Positions 8,591-18,475 of a stretch of DNA of 64,000 nt are shown here, one piece after another (the first letter of the stretch is position 1; the number at the start of each line of letters is the position of its first letter). The position numbers were made by a program, and so were the translations under genes. Where the stretch lies: the NCBI RefSeq assembly GCF_963677195.1, contig NZ_OY781918.1, positions 2,654,923-2,718,922 on the forward strand, written 5' to 3'. The notes under the pieces were generated by a model. It ran no database searches and was not told the origin of the DNA. It saw only the letters and a list, made by a program, of their open reading frames with translations. Origin of the DNA: an uncultured Marinifilum sp. Lineage in GTDB: Bacteria; Bacteroidota; Bacteroidia; Bacteroidales; Marinifilaceae.

Positions 8591-9403
8591 ATGAAAAAGC
8601 AACCTTATTTTTTAATTGTACTAGCCGTTTTTGCGGTAATATTAATTTTATCTGGTTCGAGCATGTTTCTTACTTTACAACCAGGAGAACGAGGGGTTAT
8701 TTTTAGGAAATTTTCGGGCGGTTTGGATAAAGAAAATGTATTTATGCCAGGCTTTCATATAATAGCTCCCTGGAATGTTATGCATACTTACGATGTTCGC
8801 GAGCAAAAAAGTGAAGAAACTATGGATGTACTTGATAAAAATGGACTATCGGTAAATATTGATGTTTCTGTTCGTTTTAATCCTACTTATAGTAAAATCG
8901 GATTCTTGCACGAGATTTTTGGTAAAGATTATATTAATCAGTTAGTAATTCCTGAGGTTCGTTCATCGGTTCGTCAGGTAGCCGGACGATACACTGCAGA
9001 AGAAATTTATTCTACCAAAAGAAAAGAAGTGGAAGATGCTATTATTACTGAGACTTCATTAGTCTTAAAAAGTAATAATATACAAATGAAGGCCCTATTA
9101 ATTCGTTCTATTAATTTGCCAGAAAAGATAAAAATTGCAATTGAGAGTAAATTACAGCAAGAGCAAGAGGCTTTATCTTATCAGTTTAAATTAGAGAAAG
9201 AAAAGAGTGAGGCAGAAAGAAAAAGAATTGCTGCTGAAGGTGAGGCTAGAGCTAATAAAATTATTAACAGTAGTTTAACAGACGAGCTTTTAAAAATGAG
9301 AGGTATTGAGGCAACAATTGAATTGTCGAAATCACCAAACTCAAAAGTTGTTGTTGTTGGAGCTGGTAAAAGCGGTTTACCTTTAATTCTTGGAAATAAT
9401 TAA
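8591..9403 (+). CDS. Prohibitin/SPFH-domain membrane protein
   Basis: This 270-residue protein has an N-terminal transmembrane helix (residues 8-27) followed by an SPFH/band-7 domain (about 28-200). Typical prohibitin features are LQPGERGVIFRKFSGG, PGFHIIAPW and the helical stretch with EEIYSTKRKEVEDAI. Residues 185-230 form a charged coiled coil (EQEALSYQFKLEKEKSEAER). Such proteins form large ring assemblies in membrane microdomains and act as scaffolds for proteases or other membrane proteins. It stands alone, with a strong terminator behind it. Confidence 0.9.
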   Translation: MKKQPYFLIVLAVFAVILILSGSSMFLTLQPGERGVIFRKFSGGLDKENVFMPGFHIIAPWNVMHTYDVREQKSEETMDVLDKNGLSVNIDVSVRFNPTYSKIGFLHEIFGKDYINQLVIPEVRSSVRQVAGRYTAEEIYSTKRKEVEDAIITETSLVLKSNNIQMKALLIRSINLPEKIKIAIESKLQQEQEALSYQFKLEKEKSEAERKRIAAEGEARANKIINSSLTDELLKMRGIEATIELSKSPNSKVVVVGAGKSGLPLILGNN

Positions 9404-9426
9404 AAAATTCAATTCTATTATTTTAT

Positions 9427-9460
9427 AGCTGCTTGATATTTCAAGCAGCTTTTTTTTTTT
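9427..9460 (+). terminator. Terminator after the prohibitin-like gene
   Basis: A perfect 10-bp stem AGCTGCTTGA / TCAAGCAGCT with loop TATT is followed by ten Ts. Confidence 0.93.
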
Positions 9461-9634
9461 GAATTGTTCGTTAGCGTACAGGTAAGTATCAATATCGTTC
9501 AGTTATATTTATTTCTATTACAGTTTAAATATCATGAAATCAGGAGTTAGGATATATTGGCACATGGTGTGTTATTAAAAAATATCAACCAAATTAATTT
9601 ATGCTAATCACCATTAAAACCAAGTTTTAGTACC

Positions 9635-12067
9635 ATGAATAGAATTCCCTTATTATTTGTTCTGATATTAAATCTGTTTGCTTTGCCTGTGCAAAGTGTA
9701 AATATTGTAAAGAAAGAGATTAAAGCCGTTCGCGTAATTAATAAACCCATTATCGATGGAAAATTAGATGATTCGGTTTGGAAAGATATTCCTTTGGCAA
9801 CAGATTTTGTGCAGTTTGAACCTCATAATGGAACTCCCACTAATTATAAAACAGAAGCCAGATTTATTTATACAGATAATTCTTTAATAATAGGAATTAT
9901 GATGTACGATTCCGATTCTAAAGGCATTTATAATGAATTAAGCAAAAGAGATGAATTGAATAATACCGATTACGTTTCGGTATTAATTGATCCTTTTAAT
10001 AAAGGTCTTGATGCTTTTGAATTTATTGTTACACCTGCAGGAATACAATGGGATGCCAAAGTGGTGAACAGTAACGAAGATTCTAGCTGGGATGCTGTCT
10101 GGAGAAGTGGAACCGAAATTAATGATGCAGGTTGGTGTGCTGAGATTGAAATACCATATTCTGCATTGCGATTTCCTGCTCAGGATGTGCAAGTTTGGGG
10201 AATTAATATTATTCGAAACATTCAAAAAGTAAGAGAGAAAATTACATGGAATTTTATTGATAAAGAAGAGGATGGTTGGGTGAATCAGAGTGGGGTATTG
10301 AAAGGAATTAAAAATGTAAATCCTCCTGTTCGTTTATCATTTACACCTTATTTTTCAACTTATTTCGATAAATCATCAGAACATGCTTCCTGGGAAAAAA
10401 ATTATCGAGGAGGAATGGATTTAAAATATGGAATTAATGAGAGTTATACTCTTGATATGATGTTGATTCCAGATTTTGGACAGGTACAATCGGACGATGA
10501 GATATTAAATTTATCTCCTTACGAAACAAAATTTGATGAAAAGAGACAGTTCTTTACTGAAGCAACAGAGCTATTTAATAGGGGTGAAATATTTTATTCT
10601 AGAAGGATTGGTGGCAGACCTATGGGTATGTACGATGTAGAGGATAACTTAAAAGAAAATGAAGAAATAGTGGAGAATCCCATAGAGTCAAAAATAATTA
10701 ATGCCACTAAAATATCAGGAAGAAATACGAAAGGATTAGGAATTGGTATTCTTAATGGTATGACCAGAAATACTTACGCTACCATAAGGGACAGTATTAC
10801 CGGAGAAACACGCAAAGTTAAAACTCAGCCATTTACCAATTATAATATGTTGGTGGTAGATCAGAGTATGAAAAATGAATCGTATGTAAGCTTATTTAAT
10901 ACCAATTTATATGTTCCCGAAACCGATTATATAGCTAATGTTACTGGAACAGAATTTATCTTTAAAAATGCAAAGAGAACACATAAAATTGAAGGGAAAG
11001 GAATTGTTTCTCAGCGCTATGAAAAAAATACATCCGACCAGATTGGCCATTTTCATGAAATAGAAGTCGGAAAAATAAATGGTCAGTTTACCTGGGAATT
11101 TTACCATAGTATAATTTCGGATCGGTACAATCCTAATGATATGGGTTTTCTAAACACAAACAACCAAATTGCTAATCAAGTAAGTTTATCTTACAGCGTT
11201 TATAAACCAAAAGGTAATATTTTAGAGCGTTATGCTAATTTGAGCTTTAAGCACGAAGCCAGATATTCCAGAACAAGGTATTCCAGATTTAGTATCTTTT
11301 ATAATTCCAGAGTAAAATTTAGGAATCATGCCGCATTGGGAATTTATGGTAACCTAAGACCGCTTCATAATTACGATTATAACGAGCCGCGTGTTGATGG
11401 TATGAAATTAAGAAAAGGTTCTTCGGCCTTTGTTGGCCTATGGTATTCGTCGGATTATAGAAAAGCATTTGCAATTGATATTGATGCCAATTATGGTAAA
11501 CGTTTTTCAACAGATAATTTAAAAACATTTTCTTTTGAGATTGAACCTCGCTATCGTTTTAGCGATAAATTTATGATGGAATATGAGTTATCTTGGGAAA
11601 GAAATATTAATGAACTGGGTTATGTAAGCAGAGAAGAAATAAATAATATAAATACTGTATATATAGGCGAAAGAAATACAGCCTATATTGAAAATAGATT
11701 AAGTGCAAATTATATTTTTAATAACAAGAGCTCTTTAACTTTTAGGGCCAGACATTATTGGGCAAAAGCCGAATACGAGAACTTTTTTACTTTGCAAAAT
11801 AATGGTAGGGTTAAAAACTCCGATTATAATGAAAATAACGATATCAATTTTAATAGTTTTAATATTGATATGGTTTACTCCTGGCGTTTTGCTCCTGGAA
11901 GTGAGTTGGCTGTAGTATGGAAGAATTCAATTTTTAGAAGCGATGATAAAGTAGCTCATCGGTTTATAAATAATTTAGAAAAAACATTTGATGCAACTCA
12001 GTTAAATAGTTTGTCGCTTAAGCTGATCTATTATATAGATTATATGTCGCTAAAGCGTAAAGGTTAA
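9635..12067 (+). CDS. DUF5916 outer-membrane-type protein with N-terminal CBM9-like domain
   Basis: This 810-residue exported protein (signal MNRIPLLFVLILNLFALPVQS) begins with a carbohydrate-binding-family-9-like fold: IDGKLDDSVWKDIPLATDF at about residue 40 and WDAVWRSGTEINDAGWCAEI near 152. It continues as the DUF5916 region, including FDEKRQFFTEATELFNRGEIFYSRRIGG. The C-terminal half has alternating aromatic strands and short turns, as expected for an outer-membrane beta-barrel. Function is unknown; the family is widespread in Bacteroidota. It appears monocistronic. The 230 bases upstream show no clear promoter. Confidence 0.8.
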   Translation: MNRIPLLFVLILNLFALPVQSVNIVKKEIKAVRVINKPIIDGKLDDSVWKDIPLATDFVQFEPHNGTPTNYKTEARFIYTDNSLIIGIMMYDSDSKGIYNELSKRDELNNTDYVSVLIDPFNKGLDAFEFIVTPAGIQWDAKVVNSNEDSSWDAVWRSGTEINDAGWCAEIEIPYSALRFPAQDVQVWGINIIRNIQKVREKITWNFIDKEEDGWVNQSGVLKGIKNVNPPVRLSFTPYFSTYFDKSSEHASWEKNYRGGMDLKYGINESYTLDMMLIPDFGQVQSDDEILNLSPYETKFDEKRQFFTEATELFNRGEIFYSRRIGGRPMGMYDVEDNLKENEEIVENPIESKIINATKISGRNTKGLGIGILNGMTRNTYATIRDSITGETRKVKTQPFTNYNMLVVDQSMKNESYVSLFNTNLYVPETDYIANVTGTEFIFKNAKRTHKIEGKGIVSQRYEKNTSDQIGHFHEIEVGKINGQFTWEFYHSIISDRYNPNDMGFLNTNNQIANQVSLSYSVYKPKGNILERYANLSFKHEARYSRTRYSRFSIFYNSRVKFRNHAALGIYGNLRPLHNYDYNEPRVDGMKLRKGSSAFVGLWYSSDYRKAFAIDIDANYGKRFSTDNLKTFSFEIEPRYRFSDKFMMEYELSWERNINELGYVSREEINNINTVYIGERNTAYIENRLSANYIFNNKSSLTFRARHYWAKAEYENFFTLQNNGRVKNSDYNENNDINFNSFNIDMVYSWRFAPGSELAVVWKNSIFRSDDKVAHRFINNLEKTFDATQLNSLSLKLIYYIDYMSLKRKG

Positions 12068-12168
12068 TCATCTTAAATTGCATTGTATTATCGAGGGAAT
12101 TTTGCAAATGCAATTCCATAGAGAGAATAGTTAGTTAAGTAATGATGGTTAAAAGCAGTAAATGAAAA

Positions 12169-12199
12169 TTTGCTGCTTTTATTTTTAAAATTAAATTTG
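12169..12199 (+). promoter_or_regulatory. Promoter of the DUF4293 gene
   Basis: TTTG at 12169-12172, a 19-base spacer and TAAATTTG at 12192-12199 match the Bacteroidota primary promoter in both elements and spacing, 17 bases before the ATG. Confidence 0.75.
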
Positions 12200-12215
12200 T
12201 AAAAAATTATAAAAT

Positions 12216-12653
12216 ATGATACAACGAATTCAATCTTTATACCTGTTGGGAAGCTTTGTGCTAATAGCTTTAATGTTCTTTTTTCCCTTAGCAAATTTAA
12301 GCACTGCAGATCAATCTTATCAGTTCTTATATCGAGGTATACCTGCAGTTTATAATGCTTACCCAGTAGCTGTTTTGTTAAGCATAATAGCTTTAATTAG
12401 TTTAGTAACTATCTTTTTATTTAAAAAAAGAATGTTACAAATTCGTTTAACCATTTTTAATATGGTTTGTATGTTGGGTGCAATGGGCTTAATTTATTAC
12501 AGCATTAATAATCAGGCAGAATCATTAGCAGCCATTACTAATTATAGCATTATAAATGCATTTCCTTTAGTTGCTCTTGTACTAAGTTATCTTGCATTGC
12601 GAAACATCGGAAAAGATGAAGCTATGATTCGATCAATGGATAGAATTAGATAG
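12216..12653 (+). CDS. DUF4293 integral membrane protein
   Basis: This 145-residue protein begins MIQRIQSLYLLGSFVLIALM, the characteristic start of DUF4293, a four-helix membrane family confined largely to Bacteroidota. Hydrophobic segments lie at about residues 7-25, 48-70, 77-97 and 108-127, with a short charged cytoplasmic tail. No enzyme motif is visible and the function is not known. It has its own promoter and a terminator 21 bases after the stop. Confidence 0.85.
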   Translation: MIQRIQSLYLLGSFVLIALMFFFPLANLSTADQSYQFLYRGIPAVYNAYPVAVLLSIIALISLVTIFLFKKRMLQIRLTIFNMVCMLGAMGLIYYSINNQAESLAAITNYSIINAFPLVALVLSYLALRNIGKDEAMIRSMDRIR

Positions 12654-12673
12654 TTAAAAAGATTATATACAAT

Positions 12674-12702
12674 AAAAACCGGCTTTTTGAGCCGGTTTTT
12701 TG
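12674..12702 (+). terminator. Terminator after the DUF4293 gene
   Basis: Stem AAAAACCGGCT / AGCCGGTTTTT with a short T-rich loop, followed by further Ts. It lies between convergent genes. Confidence 0.85.
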
Positions 12703-12727
12703 TTTTAGATATTGTTCCACATTTACC

Positions 12728-13333
12728 TTAATTCTTTTTCCCCTTTTTCCCTTTAATTTCACGGGTTTTCTTTTTCATTACCGAGTGTCCAAACTGCCCA
12801 ACTAATTTTCCCAGTTCAAAATAATATCCGTGAGAATAGGCAATTGGTCGTGCTTTACTCAATAAGAATTTTCCTGTTTTAGGATTAATATATTTTTCGT
12901 CGGCCTGAACGTTTACTACTTCGGCAATAAACATGTCGTGAGAGCCAAGTTCTACTATATTTTTCACTTTACATTCAATGCTTAATGGCGATTCCTCAAT
13001 AATGGGAGCTGAGATTTCCTTCGATTTTCCGGGAGTTAAATTCATCTCAGTAAATTTATCAAAATCTTTACCCGATTTTACCCCACACCAATCGGTAGCA
13101 TGTGCTAAATCTTTAGTAGTTAAATTAATTACAAATTCACCCGAATTTTTAATTATATCGTAGGAGTGACGATTTTTACGAACAGAAATATAGCACATTG
13201 CCGGATCGCTGCAAATTGTACCAGTCCATGCAATAGTAATAATATTATATTCTTCGGGAGTAGAGCCGCAGCTAACCATTACTGCAGGTATTGGATATAC
13301 CATGGTTCCGGGTTTCCAGTGTTGTTTTGCCAT
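12728..13333 (-). CDS. Flavin reductase family protein
   Basis: This 201-residue cytoplasmic protein matches the FMN-binding flavin reductase family. Visible features are PAVMVSCGSTPEEYNIITIAWTG near the N-terminus, the SDPAMCYISVRKNRHSYDII segment and the late SHDMFIAEVVNV strand. The family includes NAD(P)H:flavin oxidoreductases and proteins that simply bind FMN. The partner enzyme is unknown. The C-terminus ends in a lysine-rich tail (KKKTREIKGKKGKKN), which is longer than usual and may be disordered. The ATG at 13331-13333 is the only plausible start. Confidence 0.85.
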   Translation of the reverse strand: MAKQHWKPGTMVYPIPAVMVSCGSTPEEYNIITIAWTGTICSDPAMCYISVRKNRHSYDIIKNSGEFVINLTTKDLAHATDWCGVKSGKDFDKFTEMNLTPGKSKEISAPIIEESPLSIECKVKNIVELGSHDMFIAEVVNVQADEKYINPKTGKFLLSKARPIAYSHGYYFELGKLVGQFGHSVMKKKTREIKGKKGKKN

Positions 13334-13573
13334 TTTATTTTAGATATATGATAATAAATATGAGAAATAAAATTTTCTTATTAATGTATGATTTTAGACA
13401 ATGAAATTACAAATATCCATTTAATCTGCATTTGAACGATGATATTTTCATTTTTTTTTTGATATGGACTTTAACTAAAGCTTGATATTTGCAATTAACT
13501 AATACGATTGTAAATTTATTTTAAATGCACAAAATCAGGCTAAGGGCGATAGGCAAAATTCACCCATTTTCCT

Positions 13574-13581
13574 TACATTTG
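13574..13581 (+). promoter_or_regulatory. -7 box for the TPR gene
   Basis: TACATTTG matches TAnnTTTG. It lies inside the upstream extension of the open frame and shows that translation must start later, at 13633. No TTG was found at the expected -33 position. Confidence 0.45.
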
Positions 13582-13632
13582 CTTTTCACAAAAAAGATAG
13601 GTAAGGCTTTTTTTAACAACAAGATCACAAAA

Positions 13633-13917
13633 ATGGATATAAATAATTTATTAATACAGGCAGGTAATCTAGAAAAGCAAGGAGAAACAAAAGCTGCAAT
13701 AGAGAAATACAAAGAGATTTTGAGTATTGATGCCAAACATATTCATGCTCAATTTAAAATTGGGGAGTTATATCACCAATTAGGAGAATTACCTGCGGCT
13801 TTAAGCGCTTATTATCATACCACTGATCTAGAACCAAATCATAAAAAAGCTATTGTAAAAATTGAAATGATAAAATCAATATTGGATTTCTCTAACCCTG
13901 ATTTGTATAATCCTTGA
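13633..13917 (+). CDS. Small tetratricopeptide-repeat protein
   Basis: This 94-residue protein holds roughly two TPR units: NLEKQGETKAAIEKYKEILSI and the next, which has the pattern HAQFKIGELYHQLGELPAAL. TPRs are protein-interaction modules. There is no signal peptide, so it is cytoplasmic. The frame is open from 13525, but a -7 box at 13574 falls inside that extension, so the ATG at 13633 (MDINNLLIQAG) is the start. Its partner is unknown. The 299 bases upstream, between it and the divergent flavin reductase, hold no other gene. Confidence 0.8.
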   Translation: MDINNLLIQAGNLEKQGETKAAIEKYKEILSIDAKHIHAQFKIGELYHQLGELPAALSAYYHTTDLEPNHKKAIVKIEMIKSILDFSNPDLYNP

Positions 13918-14202
13918 TTATAAAATTGAAATTTTATTTTCCTAAATATAGTATAATACCAATATAGGAGTTAGTTTTTTTACTGTATTATTTTTACACT
14001 GGATATATTGTGATAAAGTAATTTTGTAGTTTTAATTAACTTTTGTGCTGTTTAGAGTTTTTCGGAGCATATCTTATTAAATAAAGAAGCTTCGAAATTT
14101 TCAAGTAATTTTATTTCCAACTATTACAAATGATATTTTGTGACGGAATCGTTATTTTCATTATTAAGATTATTTTATCATACTTTTTTTAACCCGAATA
14201 TA

Positions 14203-17200
14203 ATGCTAAAAAAATCTTCCATATTTATATTATTTATTCTACTGCAAATAAGCAATTTGTTTGGTGCCCAAAACGAATTGGAAGTTTTACAGCAATTAAC
14301 CATATCAAATGGCTTGGCACATAATGGCGTTACTGCTATTCATGAGGACTCCAAAGGGTATTTATGGTTTGCCACATACGATGGTATTAATAGGTATGAT
14401 GGATATGAGATTAAAACTTATAAGAACCTTATTCAAAAAGATATTCTAGTAAGTAACAGGGTAAGATCTATATGTGAAGATAAATTTGGTAATATTTGGT
14501 TTGGTACCGATGAAGGTATAACTGTTTATAATTATTCACAGGAAAATTTTAGATATGTTTTTTCAAATATTGAAGAAAATAAGGGAGTTAGAGGTCCGGT
14601 TATCAGGAAAATAATCGAAAACACAAGTAATAATACTATTGTTTGTATAAGCGAAAATGATGGTTTACTTGTTTTTAATGATGATTATACTTTTTCAAAA
14701 CAGTATTTGCCAGATTCTGCAATTGAATTTAATGATGGATTTTTGCTGGATAAGGATTCTTATATTTTGTCTGCTAATAGTGGGTTATTTGTTTTTGATA
14801 TTGTAAGCTCCGAGTTTAAGCAGGTATTGTCGGATAAAATAAAAATGACGACATCAATTGAACGAGCTGGAAAAGATTTATGCATAGTATGTATAGATTT
14901 TGGCTTTAAGTTAATTGAATTTGAAAAGAATAATACTGAATATCTGTTTAAAGACAGACCTGTTGAGCTTAGCGATACTCAATTTAAAAATGTATCGATT
15001 GCTAGGGATGGAAAAATATGGTTAAGTGCTCTTATTAATGGTATTGTACAGATCGATAATCTGGATCTGTTGCGTAGAGGAAAGGCATATCATAAAAGTG
15101 TTTACAATTATGGAACTGGTCTTTTACGAGCAAGTGACATTCTTCCTGATGCAAAAAGTGGTTGTTGGGCTGCAACTTTTAACGAAGGTGTATTTAAAAT
15201 AAAAACGAAGAAAAACTTTTTTCAGAATTATAATTCTGAAATGAATTATAAAAATGGATTAAGATCCAATATGGTGTCACATATATCATCGTACGATAAT
15301 AATAAAATACTAATGTCGGCTAGTTATGGTGGAGTAGCAATTTATGATCAAAAATTAGATAAATTTGAGAAATTACCATTTAAAATTTCATCACCATTAG
15401 ACATTAACATTGCATTTTTTGATAAAAAAAGAAATATATGGTTGAGAAAAACAGGTAATCCTATTTTATATTACATTAAGTCATCTACAGGGAAGATAGA
15501 AAAAATTGTATCGGATGAATTGACACAAAACTTGTTTAATATTAGAGCTTTCGCAGAAGATAATTATGGAAATGTTTGGCTGGCAAGTAAGGATAACGTG
15601 TTAAGAATTAGTTTAAATGTTTCCAATGATATTTTAAAAGTGGAATCTTTAGTGAATCACTCTTATTTTAAAAACAATAAACTTGTTAATATTCGCTATA
15701 TATACGCCGATCCATTGTATAATTTTATTTGGATTTGTTCTCAATCCGATGGTTTACTGCGAATAAAACTTACCAAAGGCGAACTTAAAAATTTGCAGGT
15801 TGATCAGTACAAAAAGAAAAAACATTCTGCAAAATCAATTTCAAGTAATTTTGTTTCCAATATCATACGCTTACCAAATAACGAACTTTGGCTTGGAACC
15901 GAAGGTGGTGGAATTTGTAAGGTTACCAATAGTAATAAAGTTCCAGAATTTGAAGTGTTTTCAGAAAAAGATGGATTATCAAATAACGTAGTAAAGAGTA
16001 TACAGTATGATAATTTTCATAATTTATGGATAGCAACCAATATAGGGCTAAATAAGTTTAATACTAAAGATAAAAGTTTTAAAACCTACAGTGTTGATGA
16101 TGGATTACCATTTGATGATTTCTGGTATGCTTCAATAAGATTGGATAATGGAATGTTATTTTTTTCTGGCCTTGATGGAGTGTGTTTTTTTAACCCTAAT
16201 GATTTAGAGGAAAAAGAAGATATACCTCAATTGGAGTTTGGAGAGTTAACGGTTTTGAATAAGCCAATATATCCTGGAGATACAGTTAATAATAGAATTT
16301 TATTAAATAGGCGATTAAATGAAAAAGAAGAAATAGTTTTGGATTATAACGAAAACACTTTTTCAATCGAGTTAAAGTCGCTTCACTTTTCGAATGCAGG
16401 CAATCATTTTCTTCGTTATAAATTATTACCAAATAATTCAGATTGGATTGAGGTAACATCAGATCAAAGAGTGCTTAATTATTCAAGTTTACAACCGGGA
16501 GAGTATGAATTACAGGTAATGGCTTCCAATTCCTTAAATGAATGGACAAAGCCAAAGAAAATACGAATAATTATTACACCTCCATTTTGGAAAACCTCCT
16601 TTGCTTATTTTTCATATATTGTATTGTTGCTACTAATTATTTGGTCGGTGATTATGTACATTTTTCGTTATCAGAAACTTAACTATAGTCTTCAGATCGA
16701 AAAATTAGAAAAAGATAAAGTAAAAGAGGTGAATGCAGCTAAACTGAGGTTCTTCTCTAATATTTCACATGAAATTAAAACCCCAATAGCATTAATATCT
16801 GGACCTGTCGATTTGTTATTAAATCGTTTTGTAGGAAATGCCGATGTGAAAGAGAAATTACAATTGATTCAACGGCAATCTAAGAAAATATCACAATTGG
16901 TCGATCAGGTTCACGATTTCCAACGATCCGATGCCAGTAAACTAAAAATGAACTATACAAGCTTTGGTTTCGAATCTTTCTTATTGGAACTATTGAAAGA
17001 TTTTGAGTTCATGACCAAAAATACGAACAAATCGTTGGAAATAAATAGTGAATGCGAAAACCTGTTTGTTACTGCCGATAAAGATAAATTGGAAAAAATT
17101 CTGAATAATTTGCTCAATAATGCATGTAAATTTACCAAAGCGAATGATACTATTAGTGTAAATTATACATGCAATAATCGCGAATTAATAATAAAGGTAA

Positions 17201-18312
17201 AAGATACCGGACGTGGAATTTCAGAAGATGATTTGCCACATATTTTTGAGCGATTTTATCAGTCATCACATAAGCATGGTGCATATATTGGAGGTTCGGG
17301 AATCGGATTAGCATTTACCAAGAGGTTGGTTGAAATGCATTATGGATCAATTTGTGCAGAAAGTGTACTAAATGAGGGAACTACTATTCGTATTAGTTTG
17401 CCAATTATAGCCGAAACGGTTAATAATGACATAAAAGAAAGAGAGGCAGAATTACTTAGTTTAGAAGAGCAATCAGAGAAAGAATTAGATGTTATTGAAT
17501 CGGGTAGTTTAGAGGAAATTAAACTCGAAGGAGATTTTTCTAATATCTCCATCTTTTTAGCAGAAGATAACCACGAACTTAGAAATTTTATTGGCTCAAG
17601 CTTATCTAAATTCTTTAAAATTAAAACATTTGTGAATGGCTATGAATGTTTAAATGCATTGGATGATGAATGGCCAGATTTAATTATAAGTGATATTTTA
17701 ATGCCAGAATTAAATGGCTTGGAATTGTGTCGTCATATTAAATCTGATATTAAAACCAGTCACATTCCTGTTATTTTATTAACAGCCTGTACTTCTATTG
17801 ATGATCAGATTAAAGGAATTCAGGAAGGTGCAGATTCCTATATGAAAAAGCCATTTAACTTGAAACACCTGATTGCTAAAATAGAATTTCTTTTAAAAAG
17901 TCGCCAGAAACTTAGGGAACGATTCTCCATCGATTTGCCACTAACCAAAGAGAATGCAAAAGAAAATAACGATGATCATATTTTTCTGGAAAAATTGTAT
18001 CAGCTAATGGCCGATAATTTAGATAATCAGGATTTAGATTTGAATCAATTTGCAAAAGAATTGTATTTAAACAGAACACACTTTTATCAGAAAGTAAAAG
18101 CACTTACAAATCAAACTCCATTTGAATTATTGAAAGCTTATAGACTGAAAAAAGCAGCCGAATTTTTAGTCCAAAATAAACTATCTGTAAATGAGGTTTA
18201 CATGATGACTGGATTTAAAAGCAGAACGCATTTTAGTAAATTGTTTAAAGAGAAATACCAAATTACACCTGGAAAATATGCTGCTGAGTTAGCTAAAAAG
18301 TATGAGGATTAA
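14203..18312 (+). CDS. Hybrid two-component system regulator (HTCS) of the polysaccharide locus
   Basis: This 1369-residue inner-membrane protein fuses a sensor kinase to a response regulator. In order: signal peptide (residues 1-22), a periplasmic region of two-component propeller repeats (about 25-715, with repeats such as DSKGYLWFATYDGINRYDG and DKFGNIWFGTDEG), a Y_Y_Y domain (715-785), one transmembrane helix near 797-817, HisKA with H856 in SNISHEIKTP, an HATPase domain (950-1065), a receiver with D1164 in ISDILMP, and a C-terminal AraC-type DNA-binding domain (1265-1365). HTCS proteins sense oligosaccharides in the periplasm and activate glycan loci. The frame starts at a GTG at 14140, but the ATG at 14203 gives a proper leader (MLKKSSIFILFILL). 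Five matching operators downstream are its likely targets. Confidence 0.93.
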   Translation: MLKKSSIFILFILLQISNLFGAQNELEVLQQLTISNGLAHNGVTAIHEDSKGYLWFATYDGINRYDGYEIKTYKNLIQKDILVSNRVRSICEDKFGNIWFGTDEGITVYNYSQENFRYVFSNIEENKGVRGPVIRKIIENTSNNTIVCISENDGLLVFNDDYTFSKQYLPDSAIEFNDGFLLDKDSYILSANSGLFVFDIVSSEFKQVLSDKIKMTTSIERAGKDLCIVCIDFGFKLIEFEKNNTEYLFKDRPVELSDTQFKNVSIARDGKIWLSALINGIVQIDNLDLLRRGKAYHKSVYNYGTGLLRASDILPDAKSGCWAATFNEGVFKIKTKKNFFQNYNSEMNYKNGLRSNMVSHISSYDNNKILMSASYGGVAIYDQKLDKFEKLPFKISSPLDINIAFFDKKRNIWLRKTGNPILYYIKSSTGKIEKIVSDELTQNLFNIRAFAEDNYGNVWLASKDNVLRISLNVSNDILKVESLVNHSYFKNNKLVNIRYIYADPLYNFIWICSQSDGLLRIKLTKGELKNLQVDQYKKKKHSAKSISSNFVSNIIRLPNNELWLGTEGGGICKVTNSNKVPEFEVFSEKDGLSNNVVKSIQYDNFHNLWIATNIGLNKFNTKDKSFKTYSVDDGLPFDDFWYASIRLDNGMLFFSGLDGVCFFNPNDLEEKEDIPQLEFGELTVLNKPIYPGDTVNNRILLNRRLNEKEEIVLDYNENTFSIELKSLHFSNAGNHFLRYKLLPNNSDWIEVTSDQRVLNYSSLQPGEYELQVMASNSLNEWTKPKKIRIIITPPFWKTSFAYFSYIVLLLLIIWSVIMYIFRYQKLNYSLQIEKLEKDKVKEVNAAKLRFFSNISHEIKTPIALISGPVDLLLNRFVGNADVKEKLQLIQRQSKKISQLVDQVHDFQRSDASKLKMNYTSFGFESFLLELLKDFEFMTKNTNKSLEINSECENLFVTADKDKLEKILNNLLNNACKFTKANDTISVNYTCNNRELIIKVKDTGRGISEDDLPHIFERFYQSSHKHGAYIGGSGIGLAFTKRLVEMHYGSICAESVLNEGTTIRISLPIIAETVNNDIKEREAELLSLEEQSEKELDVIESGSLEEIKLEGDFSNISIFLAEDNHELRNFIGSSLSKFFKIKTFVNGYECLNALDDEWPDLIISDILMPELNGLELCRHIKSDIKTSHIPVILLTACTSIDDQIKGIQEGADSYMKKPFNLKHLIAKIEFLLKSRQKLRERFSIDLPLTKENAKENNDDHIFLEKLYQLMADNLDNQDLDLNQFAKELYLNRTHFYQKVKALTNQTPFELLKAYRLKKAAEFLVQNKLSVNEVYMMTGFKSRTHFSKLFKEKYQITPGKYAAELAKKYED

Positions 18313-18377
18313 AAGTAAGATAATTAGATAGTTGATCGAGATATTTGAATGGATTGATACTTTTGCACACCCTAATA

Positions 18378-18442
18378 TTTACCCGAGGACACACCAAATA
18401 TATTCTTAACAACACGAAATAATAGTCAAATAATGTTCTTTG
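18378..18442 (+). promoter_or_regulatory. Operator/promoter A of the HTCS-type regulon (upstream of GH110)
   Basis: Distal element TTTACCCGAGGACACACC at 18378-18395 and proximal element TATATTCTTAACAACACG at 18399-18416 lie exactly 59 and 38 bases before TCTTTG of the -7 box (GTTCTTTG, 18435-18442). The same arrangement precedes four other units in the locus. The -7 box is the weakest of the five. Confidence 0.65.
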
Positions 18443-18475
18443 TTTTAGAATCTCGATAGAGATAAACAATGAAGA